The position numbers and the translations under genes are program-made. The notes beneath the pieces were generated by a model, which was given only the letters and a program-made list of their open reading frames with translations, was not told the origin of the DNA and ran no database searches. Shown in pieces: positions 35,561 through 47,570 of a stretch of 64,000 nucleotides of DNA. Numbering within the stretch: position 1 is the stretch's first letter; the number at the start of each line of letters is the position of its first letter. Origin of the DNA: Lithospermum erythrorhizon (lineage: Eukaryota > Streptophyta > Magnoliopsida > Boraginales > Boraginaceae). The stretch covers positions 32,387 through 96,386 of the forward strand of contig JADFUC010001046.1 of assembly GCA_019722365.1 (NCBI GenBank), in the 5' to 3' direction.

Positions 35561-36417
35561 GCTTAGTGGTTGAGGTGGTTACTGGTTCCTCTCCAAAATG
35601 AAATTCCAAAGGATCATCAACTGGTGCTTCAAGCTACAACAAAACAGAAACAATAACCAATTAGAAGCTACATAATTCATAAATAGATATAATATGTGAA
35701 TGTGATAATAATATTAAGCTTAGATTAATAACTTACAATACTTTGTGATTGCCCCCTTTTGATTTCATACATCTCTTTAATTCAATCACCTCCACAAAAA
35801 ACATTTCAACTATTTTAGTAGTCATAGAGGCTCTTTTCGGATCAATAACTCTTTTGCCCGCACTAAATGTTGCTTCCGAAGCAACAGTAGTGATTGGAAT
35901 AGAGAGGATATCCTTTGCCATTGTACTTAGAATATGATATTTGGCTTCATTCGTCAACACATCAAATTTAACGCCACTGGCACATTTCAAAGGAACTTTA
36001 CCAAGATAACACTCAAGATCAGACTTTCCTCCACTATGTAACTCAACAACAGTTTCTAGAAAGGCTTCAAAACTCCTGAACCCGAAACATCACTAGAACT
36101 ACCTAGCCGATTAATTATTTTTGAGGATCATTTTTTGGTATGACTCTTCATATAACTTAAACATGAAAATAAGTGGCTTAACATCTTCAAGTTTTTGCGT
36201 AAATACTTGAAGTGTATAGTGTATCTGAGAAGGGATAACCGATCTGATAAATATAATCTTATACACAAGAATAATCAATAAATAGCCGAGAATGCCTCCC
36301 GGATTCGTCGCCCAGTCAAAACAACTAGGCAACAATAATTCATTACGGCATTCAAAGAATAGATTAGGCAACAATAGCAACAATACTTTCGGATTAAGTC
36401 GTCGTAAATACATAATG

Positions 36418-36610
36418 TATGCTATAATATAAATCGAACATTTAATTGTTTAGATGTACAATGTTTAATGTATGATGTGTCATCATAAAATATGCATGTA
36501 TGCTATAACATAAATCGAACATTTAATTGTTTAGATGTGCAATGTTTAATATTATGATGTATCTGTGAACAAAATGAACATGCATGCTTACTATAACATA
36601 AATGGTATAC
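36418..36610. repeat. Direct repeats inside the hAT element
   Basis: Two copies of a segment of about 55-65 bases, starting ATGTATGCTATAAYATAAATCG and containing AACATTTAATTGTTTAGATG, at about 36416-36470 and 36491-36550. A third, partial copy (CTATAACATAAATGG) lies near 36591. They are followed by AATCGA-rich sequence to about 36715. Confidence 0.75.
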
Positions 36611-39181
36611 ATGATTTTGCTTCACTTGAAATCGATTAAATCGAACTTGCAATCGCTTCAAATCGATGTAATAAAATCGATGAGCAATCACTTGAATCGA
36701 CTTAGAATCGCTGAGAGACAAAAAGATAGAGAGAATGGATTGAGAGGCAAAGATAGAGAGATTAGAAGATTGAAGAAGCACAAAAAGTCAAAAGACGAGA
36801 GAAATAGATGTAGGAGTGAAAAACCCTATTCTCAAGTTTATATATATACCTCATTTACCGGATCTACTTCCGGGTAATCGGTCCGGGTCTCCCGAGTATT
36901 TGGATCATCTTTAGGACGAAACCGGACGGATCCTTCAGTTGAATACTCGGTCTAGGTATTTTGGGCGATTCACAGGTGGTTTCCGGATAACCCGGCCCGG
37001 TAACAACACCGGTCAACCTGACTGCTATCGATAAACAATGGTCCTCACACATGTATAATCCCCGAAAACTCTATTGAATTGTGGTATAATAAGTGCTAGT
37101 ATACGAATTTGAAAACGTTGGTACACTACTTATTATCATGTGAATGAGATATGAGAGATTAGAACCAAGAACCCAAATAAGGGTATATTTGTAGGCTATG
37201 GTGATGGCTTGAAGAGGGTATAGAATTTGGTCATCATCGAGAGGCGAGTTGATTACGAAGCGAAATGTGATATTTGATGAGAATTCTATGTTTAGTTGAC
37301 CATAAAATCCTGATTCTTTAGCGAAAGTAGAAGGTGGTCTTTGGGAAGCGGTTGGAGTAGAAAGATTACGATGTTAATAGTGGTGGTGAGTATCTCTTCT
37401 CGATCCACGATCAAAGCGAGAAATAACAAAGTTCCATTCCCGGATGAACATCGCGGTATGGCTGCTTGATCGTCCTAGAAGAGCTAATTACGAGTACACT
37501 TCTGAATAGTTATGAGGATATGTTGGCCTTTTCTTTACAGTGCCGGAGGAAGTTGACAGATATGAGCAGTTAACCTCAAAGAAAGCGTAACTGAAATGCT
37601 GAGTCGGTCAATGGCTTCTTTGCCATGGGAGAGGAAATGGAATCATTTTAGAAGAATCAGACTTGGGAGTTGGCTAGAAAACCAACATGAAGAAAGATTA
37701 TCACTTGTAAGTGGATATTCAAGAAGCAAGAAGGGTTATCACCATCTGAGGGGATACAATATAAAGCTAGAGTGGTTGCTAGAGGCTTCAGTTAGAGAGA
37801 AGGAGTTGACTATAATGAGATATTCTCACCTGTAGTAAGACACACTTCTAGCAAAGTGCTTCTTGTTGTAGTTGCACATTAGGACTTAAAGCTCGAGAAG
37901 TTAGATGTCAAGACAACTTTCTTACATGGAGAGTTGGATGAATAGATTTATATGATATCAGATGATTTTAGGAACCAGGAAGGAAGACTATGTTCTGAGG
38001 TTGTGAAAATCTTTGTATGGACAGTCTACGAGGCGGTGAAAGTGCAAGGGGCTATGATGATTATTGGGTATTTAGAGAATAATATGTGATTGTGTTTTAC
38101 TCTGATAAGGTTAGTATGGTTCCCTTTTCTACCTTGGACTACTGTATGTAAATGATATTGATAATCAAAAGTGAAGGGTTAGTGTTGAGTTTTTGAAATG
38201 AAATTTAGGTCTTCAGCAAAGAAAATTTTAAATATATGGAGATATTTGGAAGGATAGAAGTCGAAGAAGCTTTTCTTATAAAGGCTGTAGAAGGTTACGT
38301 ATTCCAAAATTTGATATGGTACACCAATTAAAACTCCTAGTTCTTCAAAATCAACGTGCAACCAAACTTGCATTTGCACTAAATATGTTGAGAAGGTATA
38401 TGGAGCCTTATGCTGAGTGCGGTTGGAAGTTTGATGTATGTAGTCTGCTTGGCTGGGCACGATCTTTGCACATGTTGTTGAGTGTTAGTAGGTTCATGGT
38501 TGCAGAGCGAGGTTGTGAAGAGGATTTTACAATGCGTCTGATATTGGTCTTTGTTGCTTATGGTAGTGATAGTGAGTGCTTAATTTCTAGGTACGATTCG
38601 ACTATCTTTGGAGAGAATTAGGCGTATAAGGTCTATAGTTATGTATTTACTCTTGGTGGTTCTTTTGTGGGGTTGGAGGCTGCGCAATCACGGTGACCTA
38701 AATACTACTGAGGCGAGTATATGGCACTCTGTGAAGCTCGTAAGGAGGATGTCTGTTTGGAAGGGACTAGTTAGTGATGGGGCTATATCACGATCGGCTT
38801 GTGGGTATGTTGTGACAGTTTGAGTGTAATATGCTTAACAAGGATGCGGGTTCATCATGAAAGGGCGAAGCTTTTGATGATGTAGATATCATTTTCTAAG
38901 AGTTGAAAAGAGAATTAAGGTAAACAAAGTGGAGTGCTATGATAACCGGTGATATGTTTGAAGCCGGTTCCTGAGAGCAGGTTTCGGCCATTATGCCGAA
39001 CTTGCTAAACGATGAGGCTAATGGTGCCGTGGTGGGCAGCGTCAGGCGGAGCCATATCTGCATCTGGTGCATTCTGCACAATTTGTTCACTATCCCAGAG
39101 CACATGAAGATGCTGGTACATCGGTGCTGTTAAGCTTTGATATTGGGAAGTTTTGGTATCTGAAGTTAGTCGAGGTGAGAT

Positions 39182-39693
39182 TGTTAGATATGCATGATCG
39201 AAGTTACAATGGTTAGAAGTAGAGAGTTCGAGGGATGGTCGGGGGTTGCAAACCTGACTGAAATCCCAACGTCGAGACAGTCGGAACTGTGCAAGTCACA
39301 TCCTCGGGATAAGTAGAAGGTGAGTTGGGTAGTCCCAGACTTCGTTCAGACCTGACACTAATTCGGCAATCAGACCTCTTTATTAATTTGTTTAAAAGGC
39401 TGTATTTTTTCTTTGTAAATACTTTTCCTAGTCCATTCTAGTCATTTGTAGCTTCAACATGATATAAAAGCTATATATAGTTTAGGGTTATAGGATAATT
39501 TTAGCCATAAAAGGCATAGTGTTGCTCAAATCTATGTCTGTTTCGACATTATACTAAAACTTTTACGGTGAAACTGCGTATAGGTAGTCCCCTAACACAA
39601 CGTTAGGAATACCATGTAAAATATCTGGTGTTATTTGCTTTCTTACGTATCTTTTACATAGTGCGTGATCCTAGATTGGCGTCCATTATAACA
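39182..39693 (+). repeat. 3-prime LTR of the first copia element
   Basis: Starts TGTTAGATATGC directly after a purine run (GAGGTGAGAT) that serves as polypurine tract, and ends CCATTATAACA. It shares its second half with the segment ending at 33308. Confidence 0.75.
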
Positions 39694-39758
39694 ATTGTGG
39701 TGTCAATCTAGTCCTCCAAATCAACTGCATTTCCATTTGCAAATCACACTTGTATAAA

Positions 39759-40311
39759 GTTGAATCTAAATCCTTTAGGAGTTTCAAGTAATCAATAGAA
39801 TGGCTGAAATTCTAAATGCGAGGAAATAAACGGACACAAAATTTTATCGGGTTTCACCGATGTGAAAAGTCACGTCTATGAGAATCCACAATAACCCGGA
39901 AGATCGTTACATGATCTACCCGGTGTATAATCTATGTTGAGTCTTTTCTTATACATCAGAAAATCTCAACCACAAAACTATCAAGAACAAAGATGACTTC
40001 AGTTCCTTTAGAACAACTATATTCTTGATAGTATTAAAGACTAATATTATTCTAGGATGAATATTTTATATTTCTTTTTTGTGCTGATAAATAAAACTCA
40101 TGAAAACATCTTATATTTATAAACTAAAACCTAACAGAATATATAATATTTTCATGGCTCCAGGTCTTCAAAATCACTAAAAGCTTTAGATTTTTGGTTT
40201 GCCATCATTTAATGGACACAGGGTCTAAGTGTTCTATCTGATCCGGGGTATGCAGACCAGCAGAGACCTCGGGAGTGCAGATGGTCTCACAAAAGAATCT
40301 CTTCACGTACA
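39759..40311 (-). repeat. LTR of the second copia element (left, 3-prime in element orientation)
   Basis: Runs from about AGTTGAATCTAAATCC to CTTCACGTACAATA. Shares ordered blocks with 42136-42704, with many substitutions and gaps. Confidence 0.7.
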
Positions 40312-42135
40312 ATAATCTCTCCAGACATTTGGATCACGTCTTCAACATATGACTTCCGGAGTTCATTATCCACGAACTCCCATTTGAAGCTGATCGACTT
40401 GATACCTTCTTTAATCTCGACATCCTGAATGACTTGACTTGACTTTGAAGAATCTAAGGTAATATTACCTCTACCCGTTTGGACTTTCCTCATTCTGGGG
40501 CAATTATGTACTGGTTGCCTTTTGATGTTTGATCTTTGACAGGCAGCCCAGAGCTTCCCGAGTTGGTGGTCGTCGATAGATTTCTCTTCCTACGTTCCCG
40601 ATTCCCGTCGGCGGCTTCCTTGATCTCATTCATTGACCCTCGGTGTTGATAGGAATACCGCTAGCAGTTAGCAAATAAGCGAGGAGGTTGGAAATACCTC
40701 TCACCGCAGCGACTTTGAAACACACCCGGCTAACATAGATGATTCCATGCGGCCACGAGAACCGGTGCGTCGCTGCCGAGAGTTCGCCAGACTGAACTTC
40801 GTCGCTTAAGCGAAGTAGTGCATTATTAGGTTAATTTTTGCTAGGCCTTCAATGCTGACTTTATTTCCACAACTCACCAGGATCTCACGAGAACCTCATC
40901 TTAACATCGGAACAATAATTTTACCAATGACAATTTGAAACCTATTTTAGTATAAACTCTATCGAATCTGCTTTGCTTTTACATTGTACCGGATCCTCTT
41001 CGTATTCTTTTGAGGCATCATTTAAATTATACTTTGACTTACTTGCCATTTTGCTATTACCATTGCTCCTTCAGTTACCGTCTTGAAAGTGGTTAAGTAA
41101 CCATCACCATCCGGTGACTCACCGAAATTAAAATCTTCCCTATTTAGGAGCAGCACCAACATTTGTCAATTTCGAGAAAGAACCATTCGACAACTTCCCT
41201 TGTTCCATCTCAATACCTACATCCAATTTTACGTGCTTAAGATGAGCAGTCCAGCAATTCCAGAAACATAATTCGCTTTATATCCACATCATGCGTGTTA
41301 TGAGGTACTCAAATCTACTATCTAGGAATCAATGAGGCGTTCAGATAAAACCAAAAGCGTCAGAATAATCGTTCCAGCACAACATGGAAATCACCGTTAG
41401 CTTTGAGTACCTGCTTCGTGACCCACGTCTTGTCATGCTTGACCACATGAATCATAATTATATACACCTTTATGTGATCTCCTACTGACTACAAAACCAT
41501 CTCCGTTTTTCCCTCTTTACCTTATGCGAGAATCCTTAGCACCTTTGCCGCATGACTTACTCTGATAGTCGCTCTACAACCACCTTAAGTTCAGCCTTGT
41601 TAGTACTTACGAGAATTAGTAACAGCCACCCTCATTGGCTCCCGACTTTCAGTGCTGAAGCCAATAAATCAACCTTAGATCTCAACATGACATTAACATC
41701 TGCATTTCGACGGGTTGATTAATAGCTTTGGAAATCGTTAAGGTGTCTGCTATGGGTGTACTTTAACATCTTAAGATTGAAACAATTTTCATGAGAAGTA
41801 CCTTATTGTTGTAGAAGGTTCTCATGAATCATATAAAGCCATTGGCCCTTTGTGGTGGTCTCATGGCAACGTTAACGTTCCTTGACAAAGCAAAAGTGCG
41901 ATCGCACCCAAGACACCTTATCCAATTCCAAATCCATTCATTATCATCCATGCTTGCCTCGGGCTTACTCCCCTAGTGGTTTGTTCAATTTCTTCCCACG
42001 TCTGAATAATCCTCCATACATGTTCAATGTGGAAAATCGATTCCATCGAATTTCTCTGACATGTCCGTTCATAGCCTCAGCCATTGATTCTTGCATGCGA
42101 CAACCAAACTCACGAACAAGCTCGTGTTACCAATT

Positions 42136-42704
42136 GTTGGATTTAAGATTTTAAATCCGTGAGAGTTCAAGCAATCGATAAAACGACGAAATTTAAATGA
42201 AATAAAACAGACACAAAATTTTACTCCCCGAGTTCCCCCTGATGTGAAATGTACTTTATTCTTCAGCTGAGAATCCACTAACCTTCGGAGAAGATGAATT
42301 TACAAGCTCTACTTTAGCTATAATCTGTATTTAGGTATTTATTATACAGAAATCACCTACCAAGCAACAAAGGCTATCGAGAACAAGATAAGCTCTCTAA
42401 GTTCTTCAAGAACAAAAACTATGTTCTTGATAATATTAAAGACTTATATTCTAGGATAGATATTCTATTTATGTATTTGTGTGATAAATAAAACTCATAA
42501 AAACATTAAATTTTATAAATTTAACAATATAGCAGTACACGTTTTTTCTTGAAATTCACGTCTTCAAACTTCTAAAACACTGCTTTTAGACTTTGTGGGC
42601 AAAGTGAAACGTGGGGTCTGAGATGCCTCTTTACATTCCGGGGTATGCATTGTGCCATGAGACCTCGGGTCTCTATGACTCAATAAAGATGTCTTCACAT
42701 GCAA
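42136..42704 (-). repeat. LTR of the second copia element (right, 5-prime in element orientation)
   Basis: Starts TGTTGGATTTAAG and ends about CACATGCAACA, with TG and CA termini. The primer-binding-like site abuts its left edge. Confidence 0.72.
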
Positions 42705-43260
42705 CACATAATATGATTAGGCTCTCATTGTGAATGCATCAAATAACTAAATTACACTCGTCTTCTACCAGCTAAAATCTATGAATATATATATGTAAAT
42801 CAACAAAGGAATGATAGTATGAAAGTGTAAAGTCGAGTTCTTTCCAAAAAGGTATATGACAGACAAACTGAGAAGCAAATTAACAGCCTTATCTTTATTT
42901 TATCATTTAGCTATTCACTGTTCAATATTGTTAAGTCATCATACATACAGACATATTTGTGGACAAGGAGACATGCGTTGACTTGTTATCAACTAAAACT
43001 TTTCGTAAGACCAAGAACAATGCATATGTGAAAAATAGATTAAATAGGTTGAAAAAAATTGGGTTACATGAAGTGTTGAATGATTAACAAAGTGATGTGG
43101 ATAATGGAGGAAGATTTTTCGGTTGTTAGAAAGTCTTTAGTGCGGCTGTAGCGGGACACGTCTTCGCGCCCCTTGATACCCGCGTCAAGCACGTTCCATA
43201 TGCCATGAGGACAAGGCGTGTGGAAGCGGCGGAGGTGAGGAGATAATGTGTGGGCCACGT
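42705..43260. other. Spacer between copia and Harbinger elements
   Basis: No recognised gene. The minus-strand frame 43064-43258 has no family signature. The part from about 43260 on is AT-rich and may be the terminal region of the following DNA transposon. Confidence 0.35.
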
Positions 43261-43759
43261 GTCGTTTTTGGATTGCATTTAGTTCGATTTTACGATTTTT
43301 ATCATCGTTGATATCAAATTATTTTTTTTAAAATTTTTACCAAAATTCATCATTTTTTTCTCTATAAACAGAGACCACTCATTCAATTTTGGACATAAAA
43401 AATCTTTTTTTAATATAATTATATTATCTTTTTACTAAACTCTTGTTTTTAGTGAAATGGATCTAATAATAATGATTTCAATAATCAAAATCTTCTAATT
43501 ACCCTTTTAGCTATCAAATCAGTAATTATCAATTATTAATCTATTATTACGTCTCAAAATAGCCAATTTGGTTCCACCAATTTGCCATTTAATATACCTT
43601 GGTGTGCGAATTATCATCTATTATGCATACATGATGCGATATTCTCTACAAACCACGCTTTTGATATAATCCTTGTTTGGTGATGAAAATGTTCCAAATA
43701 TTGGAGCATGAAGTTGCACATTTCCAGCGATGTCAAGTTGTAAATGAAGATAGTCCGGT

Positions 43760-44590
43760 TGTAGCAGGGTTTGACAGCGCTCCAAAGAAAAAGTCCCAAA
43801 TGGAACAGACAAAATTTGGTGCTACTTAGTGGCTGGATTAAATATGGAATAGACGGTGTTGTTGGAAGAAATCAGAAAAGTGAAGCATATTGGGGTAAAA
43901 TTCTTTATGCGATTCTTTGTAATGAACATTGTTCCTTGAGACTCCAGCGATAGATGCTTGCTGCAATGTTTCGCTTCAGCAAAATATTGAGCAAATGGAC
44001 GGCTTATGATACGCTAAGCGTATGGGGAAACAAAGCGGGTGGTGGAGAATGATGCCTTGACAAAGGCACATAGACATATAAAAGTGGTAAGAATGCTGGC
44101 AATTTGGTATGCAGATCAGCACGGTATGGAAATTAGGGTTGGGTAAATATTGGATTCTGATGGCGATGGATCCAAGAGATGCATTGACGATCTTGGTGAC
44201 TCAAACATACTATTGAATCCATTGCTGCTTAATGGGAAGGACAGGCAGAAAAAGGTAAAAAAGAGACAGGAAATTTTGATGATGGGTGAATTTAAACAAT
44301 ATAAGGACAAAGAGTTCGAAAGAATGGACATATTAGCCACACAACAACAAGAGATAATCAAAGTAAAGAAGATGGAAATGTTTATGAAGCTAAGTGAAGA
44401 CATCTTGATGACGAGCGACAACTTTTGGAATGTGGAAGCAATTGTTAAATGTTTAGAATCCTCAAATTTGTCTTCTATGATGTGTGTATTTGCGGCATCA
44501 TGTGTGTTTAATCTTTCATGTATGTTTTGCGTTTTCATGTGTTTCCGATGTTCATGTGTTTCTGCTATGATGTACTGTTTGGCGGTTTGA
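43760..44590 (+). pseudogene. PIF/Harbinger MYB-like protein (ORF1) remnant
   Basis: Starts with basic KRKSPKWN-type sequence followed by LVLLSGWIKYGIDGVVGRNQ and SEAYWGKI, the SANT/MYB-like module of plant Harbinger ORF1 proteins, which work with the transposase in DNA binding and nuclear import. Stops interrupt the middle (near 43950 and 44050). The C-terminal part, 44150-44590, is open for 146 codons and includes DRQKKVKKRQEILMMGEF and KEFERMDILATQQQEIIKV, a charged, probably coiled-coil stretch resembling the C-terminal domain of this family. It ends in a Cys- and Phe-rich tail that looks like read-through into the following repeat. Confidence 0.75.
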
Positions 44591-44599
44591 ATAAATACA

Positions 44600-45740
44600 T
44601 CTTATCGTTAAAAGTCAGTAAATTTAATTTAGGTATTCCAAATCGTTAATCTCAACCGTCCGTCGGATCTTATCCGTTATGTATGAATTTAATTTGGATA
44701 TTCAGTCTGATACCGACATAGCGTTCAAATCGGATGCTTTATCCCAGTTAAGTATTAAGCTGAATTTAATTGGGTATTCAAATCGTTGATCTCAACCGCA
44801 CGATCCGTCAAATCTTATCCATTAAGTATTAATTTTAATTGGATATTCAAGTCATTTGATCTCGACATTACTGATTAAATGAATCTTATCGTTAAGTAGC
44901 GTTTGGTGATTATTCCAAATCCATTGATCGCGCGATCAAATCGGATCGTTAAGTATGGCTTGAATTTAATTCGGATATTGAGTCCGGTCTCAGCATTACA
45001 TTTCAAATCGATCTTATCAGTTAAGTATTAAGCGAATTTAATTGGGTATTCTCCGTTGATCTCGCGTCAAAATCGGATCTTATCCGTTCGTATTAAGCAG
45101 TCGGATATTGAAGTCCGATCTCTTGCTTACATTAAAATCGGATCTTCAGTTAAAATGCTGGATTTAATTCGTTAAATCCATTGATGCAAACCCGCGCGTC
45201 AAAATGAGATCTTATCGTTAAGTATGCAGCGAAATTAGGATATTCAGAATCCACGATCTCATTAAATCAGATCTTATCAGACATTAAGCAATTTAGTCGG
45301 GTATTCAAATCGTTGATACAATAAATCGGATCTTTATCGTTAGTATTAGCGAATTTAATTCGGATATTCAAGTCCACGATCTCGACCGCATTCAAATCGG
45401 ATGTATCGTTAAATTATTAGTTGAATTTAAATTAATTATTCAAATCCGTTGATATAAGCTGCCGTTAAATCAGATCTTATCCGTTAAGTGTAACTTGGCG
45501 TTGATGCACAAAATCGATCTCATTCCGTCGGATCTTTCCGTCAAAATGAGATATTGCTTTGCATTAACGATTTTATTCGCGTCTTCAAATCGATCTCGGC
45601 CATAGGTTCCAAATCAGTTTTGCCAGATTTGAAATTAGCAGATCAAATGAATTTAATTGGGTATTCCGATCCGCTGATGACATACATTGAAATAAGATCT
45701 TATCATTGAAATTAAATTTGATTCTAAATGTCTTCAAATC
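44600..45740. repeat. Degenerate tandem array, unit about 68 bp
   Basis: About 15 successive units of roughly 65-75 bases. Each has the words GGATCTTATCCGTTAAGTAT, GAATTTAATT, then GGATATTCAAGTCC or GGGTATTCAAATCG, then GTTGATCTCGACCG, with heavy substitution and many small deletions. Anchor words (CTTATC and variants) occur near 44604, 44670, 44738, 44815, 44885, 44955, 45013, 45075, 45143, 45213, 45275, 45333, 45405 and 45476. The GGATATTCAAGTCC and GGGTATTCAAATCG versions partly alternate, which suggests an older two-unit period. No unit has coding potential. Confidence 0.88.
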
Positions 45741-45839
45741 GTGATTCCTTTGACTTCTTTTAAACGTATCCGTGTATATACGAACTCATCCAAAACTTCT
45801 ACTAATATTTCTAGTTATTCTTATTTTAAAAAAAGGTCA

Positions 45840-46880
45840 AGCAGAAATTCAATGGATCGTTTGATTTGTTTTTGATATCGAAACTTACAATATTATGAAC
45901 TTGAGGAAGTACATCTCGATCAGATTTTAGTATTCATTAAAAATTACAGTATTCATCTAAAGTAGTGAAAATGAAAGAGATCATGCTGCTGACAAACCAA
46001 AGATTGATTGATGACTCTTTGCAAATGAACACTCTGACTGACCATGTTTAAATTAAATGACGATTTAATTCGAAAACATATTTCTTGAATCATTGGACCT
46101 CTAAATGACAAGTACTTCACCCAAGAGTTGATCTTTGTGAAAAAGGCTATATCGCCACTTGCCAAATGTATGACCATGCGAATGTTCTTATGGTGTCTCA
46201 TTGATCGTTGATGAATATATCAAATAGAATTTTCTGACATTGAATTCGTAGATACATAAAGGAATCATACAGTTGTATGATGAGGAGTGTGAGAGCCCCA
46301 AATGAAGATGACCTGCAAAGAATACTACAAGTTAGTGAGATGAGAGGGTTCCACGAATGATGGAGTATTGATTTAAATGCATTGGGAATGGAAGAATTGT
46401 CCTGACTTAGGAAGGTCCAATTCTTAGAGGGATAAGACCTGCTATTCTTGGTAGTAGCCTCTGCATGGTTATGGATTTGGCATGCATTTTTTTTGGATGT
46501 CGGGCACATTGAATGATATAAACGTTCTAGACGGGTCACCGTTGTTTGATGGCGTTAGTGAGAAAATACACAGAGTGGAGCTTCACTTGTAGATGGCAGG
46601 CTATGATATAGGCGTACAATCTCTTTAGCATTGGTATCTACCCTTATCTGACTTTCGTCAAATCAATTAGACTTTACTAGATAGACAGGATAAGTTGTTT
46701 ACCAAAATATCGGGAGGATGTCGTAAGGACATTGAGCAGTACATTTAGATGCTTTTCAAGCTACGATTTAAAATCATTAAGTAGACGACTATAGATTGTG
46801 GAACATAGCTAGCATCGTAGATCATGCTTATCATATTACATAATATGATTGTTAAGGATCAGAATCATGTCTGACATTGG
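45840..46880 (+). pseudogene. PIF/Harbinger DDE transposase remnant
   Basis: Recognisable by DEYIK (near 46210), the RILQVSEMRGF-type segment near 46318, FKCIGNGR and FGCR..H in the positions of the family's conserved HWxW and FGxPGxxND motifs, YPYLTFVKSI-like sequence near 46650, and YRKDIEQ near 46715 followed by FKIIK, where the third catalytic region and the C-terminal LHNMI segment lie (MIVKDQ near 46840). Every 30-60 codons there is a stop or frame change. The protein type is the HARBI1-like nuclease that cuts and joins the transposon ends. Confidence 0.75.
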
Positions 46881-47570
46881 GCGATTATGATCGATATGAG
46901 GCAAGTGGTGCAGTTACTGATTGCCTGACTAAGGTGATACAATTTTAGTCAATTAAGTCAGATTGCGTGATGCAAATGTACATCACAATTCTGACGGGAT
47001 CTAGTCAAGCACATATGGGCAAAGTTTTGGAATGTTTAAGTGATTAAATATTTTAAGTCTTATTGTGTGTGTAGATGCGATTGTAGTGTGGATGATTACA
47101 TTGTCGTTTGGTTGTTTTGTATTTGTTAGTTGTCTACGTGATTTGCTTATTGTACTACATTTGACTATTTGTAACTTTTCTTTGTTTTAATAGTTATTAT
47201 TTTCAATTCTTTATTTTATAAAAAATTAATTAAAAATATAAGATTAAATTACTAAATAAATATTTATATAATTTTGTTTTAAAAAATCAAAATAATTTAT
47301 TTAAGTGTTAATTATTCTTATTTAATTATAAATGATAATTTTTATAATTATTTGATAAAATATAAAATATAAGTAAATAAAAGACCTAGATAAAAAGTGG
47401 TGGGAGTAGGGTGTTGATTTGTCTAAACAACCTTTTAAATTGTAGATAAAATTTGGGTGGTGTTGAATTATTATGTGGAGAGAGATGATGTGGAGTGTTG
47501 GAAATTGAAAAGAGGATGTTGAATAATTTTAGCATTGTAGATAGTTAATAACTAGCAAGATGTACAACAT

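Larger units (their letters stand above)
35110..37014 (-). mobile_element. hAT transposon remnant nested in the copia element
   Basis: Interrupts the copia integrase region: copia sequence stops near 35100 and resumes near 37010 with SPLTAID-type coding sequence. Both ends are rich in CCGG-type words (CCGGACCG, ACCGGAACCGG, GGTCCGGG), the sub-terminal repeats usual in hAT elements. A CCGGTC shared by both junctions (35110-35115, 37009-37014) may be part of the 8-bp target duplication. The only clear gene piece is the hAT C-terminal dimerisation domain on the minus strand at 35733-35990 (ILSTMAKDILSIPITTVASE, then FSAGKRVIDPKRASMT). A frame at 36111-36413 may be an upstream transposase piece. 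The element is internally deleted. Confidence 0.75.
32942..39693 (+). mobile_element. Decayed Ty1/copia retrotransposon, split by a hAT element
   Basis: Two LTR-like segments (about 32942-33308 and 39182-39693) share the block from TATTTTTT..TAAATAC through CATAGTGTTGCT and TTTTACGGTG to the end ATTATAACA/GTTATAACA. A primer-binding-like GCGGTATCAAAGC follows the left LTR. Gene traces run in copia order: gag (FSVCGKSKLR region from about 33380), a zinc-knuckle-like cysteine stretch near 34010-34060, protease/GAG-pre-integrase (DLPASYHICP near 34170, VRHVPLMTKNLISL near 34350), integrase (YFLSLIDDYSRMTWVFIM near 34765), reverse transcriptase (ARVVARGF near 37765, LDVKTTFLHGELDE near 37900) and RNase H (VFTLGG near 38645). 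The order protease-integrase-RT identifies copia. Stops and frameshifts are dense throughout; nothing long remains open. The right LTR is about 145 bases longer than the left, so the left has lost or diverged at its start. Confidence 0.88.
39759..42704 (-). mobile_element. Second decayed Ty1/copia retrotransposon, minus strand
   Basis: Two LTR copies (39759-40311 and 42136-42704) share many blocks, such as GGACACAAAATTTTA/CAGACACAAAATTTTA, TTCTTGATARTATTAAAGAC, GATAAATAAAACTCAT and CCGGGGTATGCA. On the minus strand the sequence just inside the right LTR is TTGGTAACACGAGC, a degraded TGGTATCAGAGC primer-binding site, which sets the orientation. Next to it are gag traces (minus strand, about 41880-42130, DDNEW- and LSRNV-type motifs). 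Near the other end a TWVTKQVLK-like trace near 41400 and the frame at 40287-40493 are all that remains of pol. The interior is only about 1.8 kb, so most of pol is deleted. Confidence 0.78.
43260..47570 (+). mobile_element. Decayed PIF/Harbinger DNA transposon
   Basis: This contains both genes typical of PIF/Harbinger elements in the same direction, a MYB/SANT-type protein (about 43760-44590) and a DDE nuclease-type transposase (about 45840-46880), with AT-rich flanks of about 500 and 600 bases. Terminal inverted repeats and the usual 3-bp target duplication could not be found by eye, so the edges are estimates. Both genes are broken, and an unusual tandem array lies between them. Confidence 0.75.

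Noticed and set aside
43064..43258. 64-codon minus-strand frame considered as a gene
   Set aside because: No domain, no conserved neighbours, and it lies at the edge of transposon-derived DNA.
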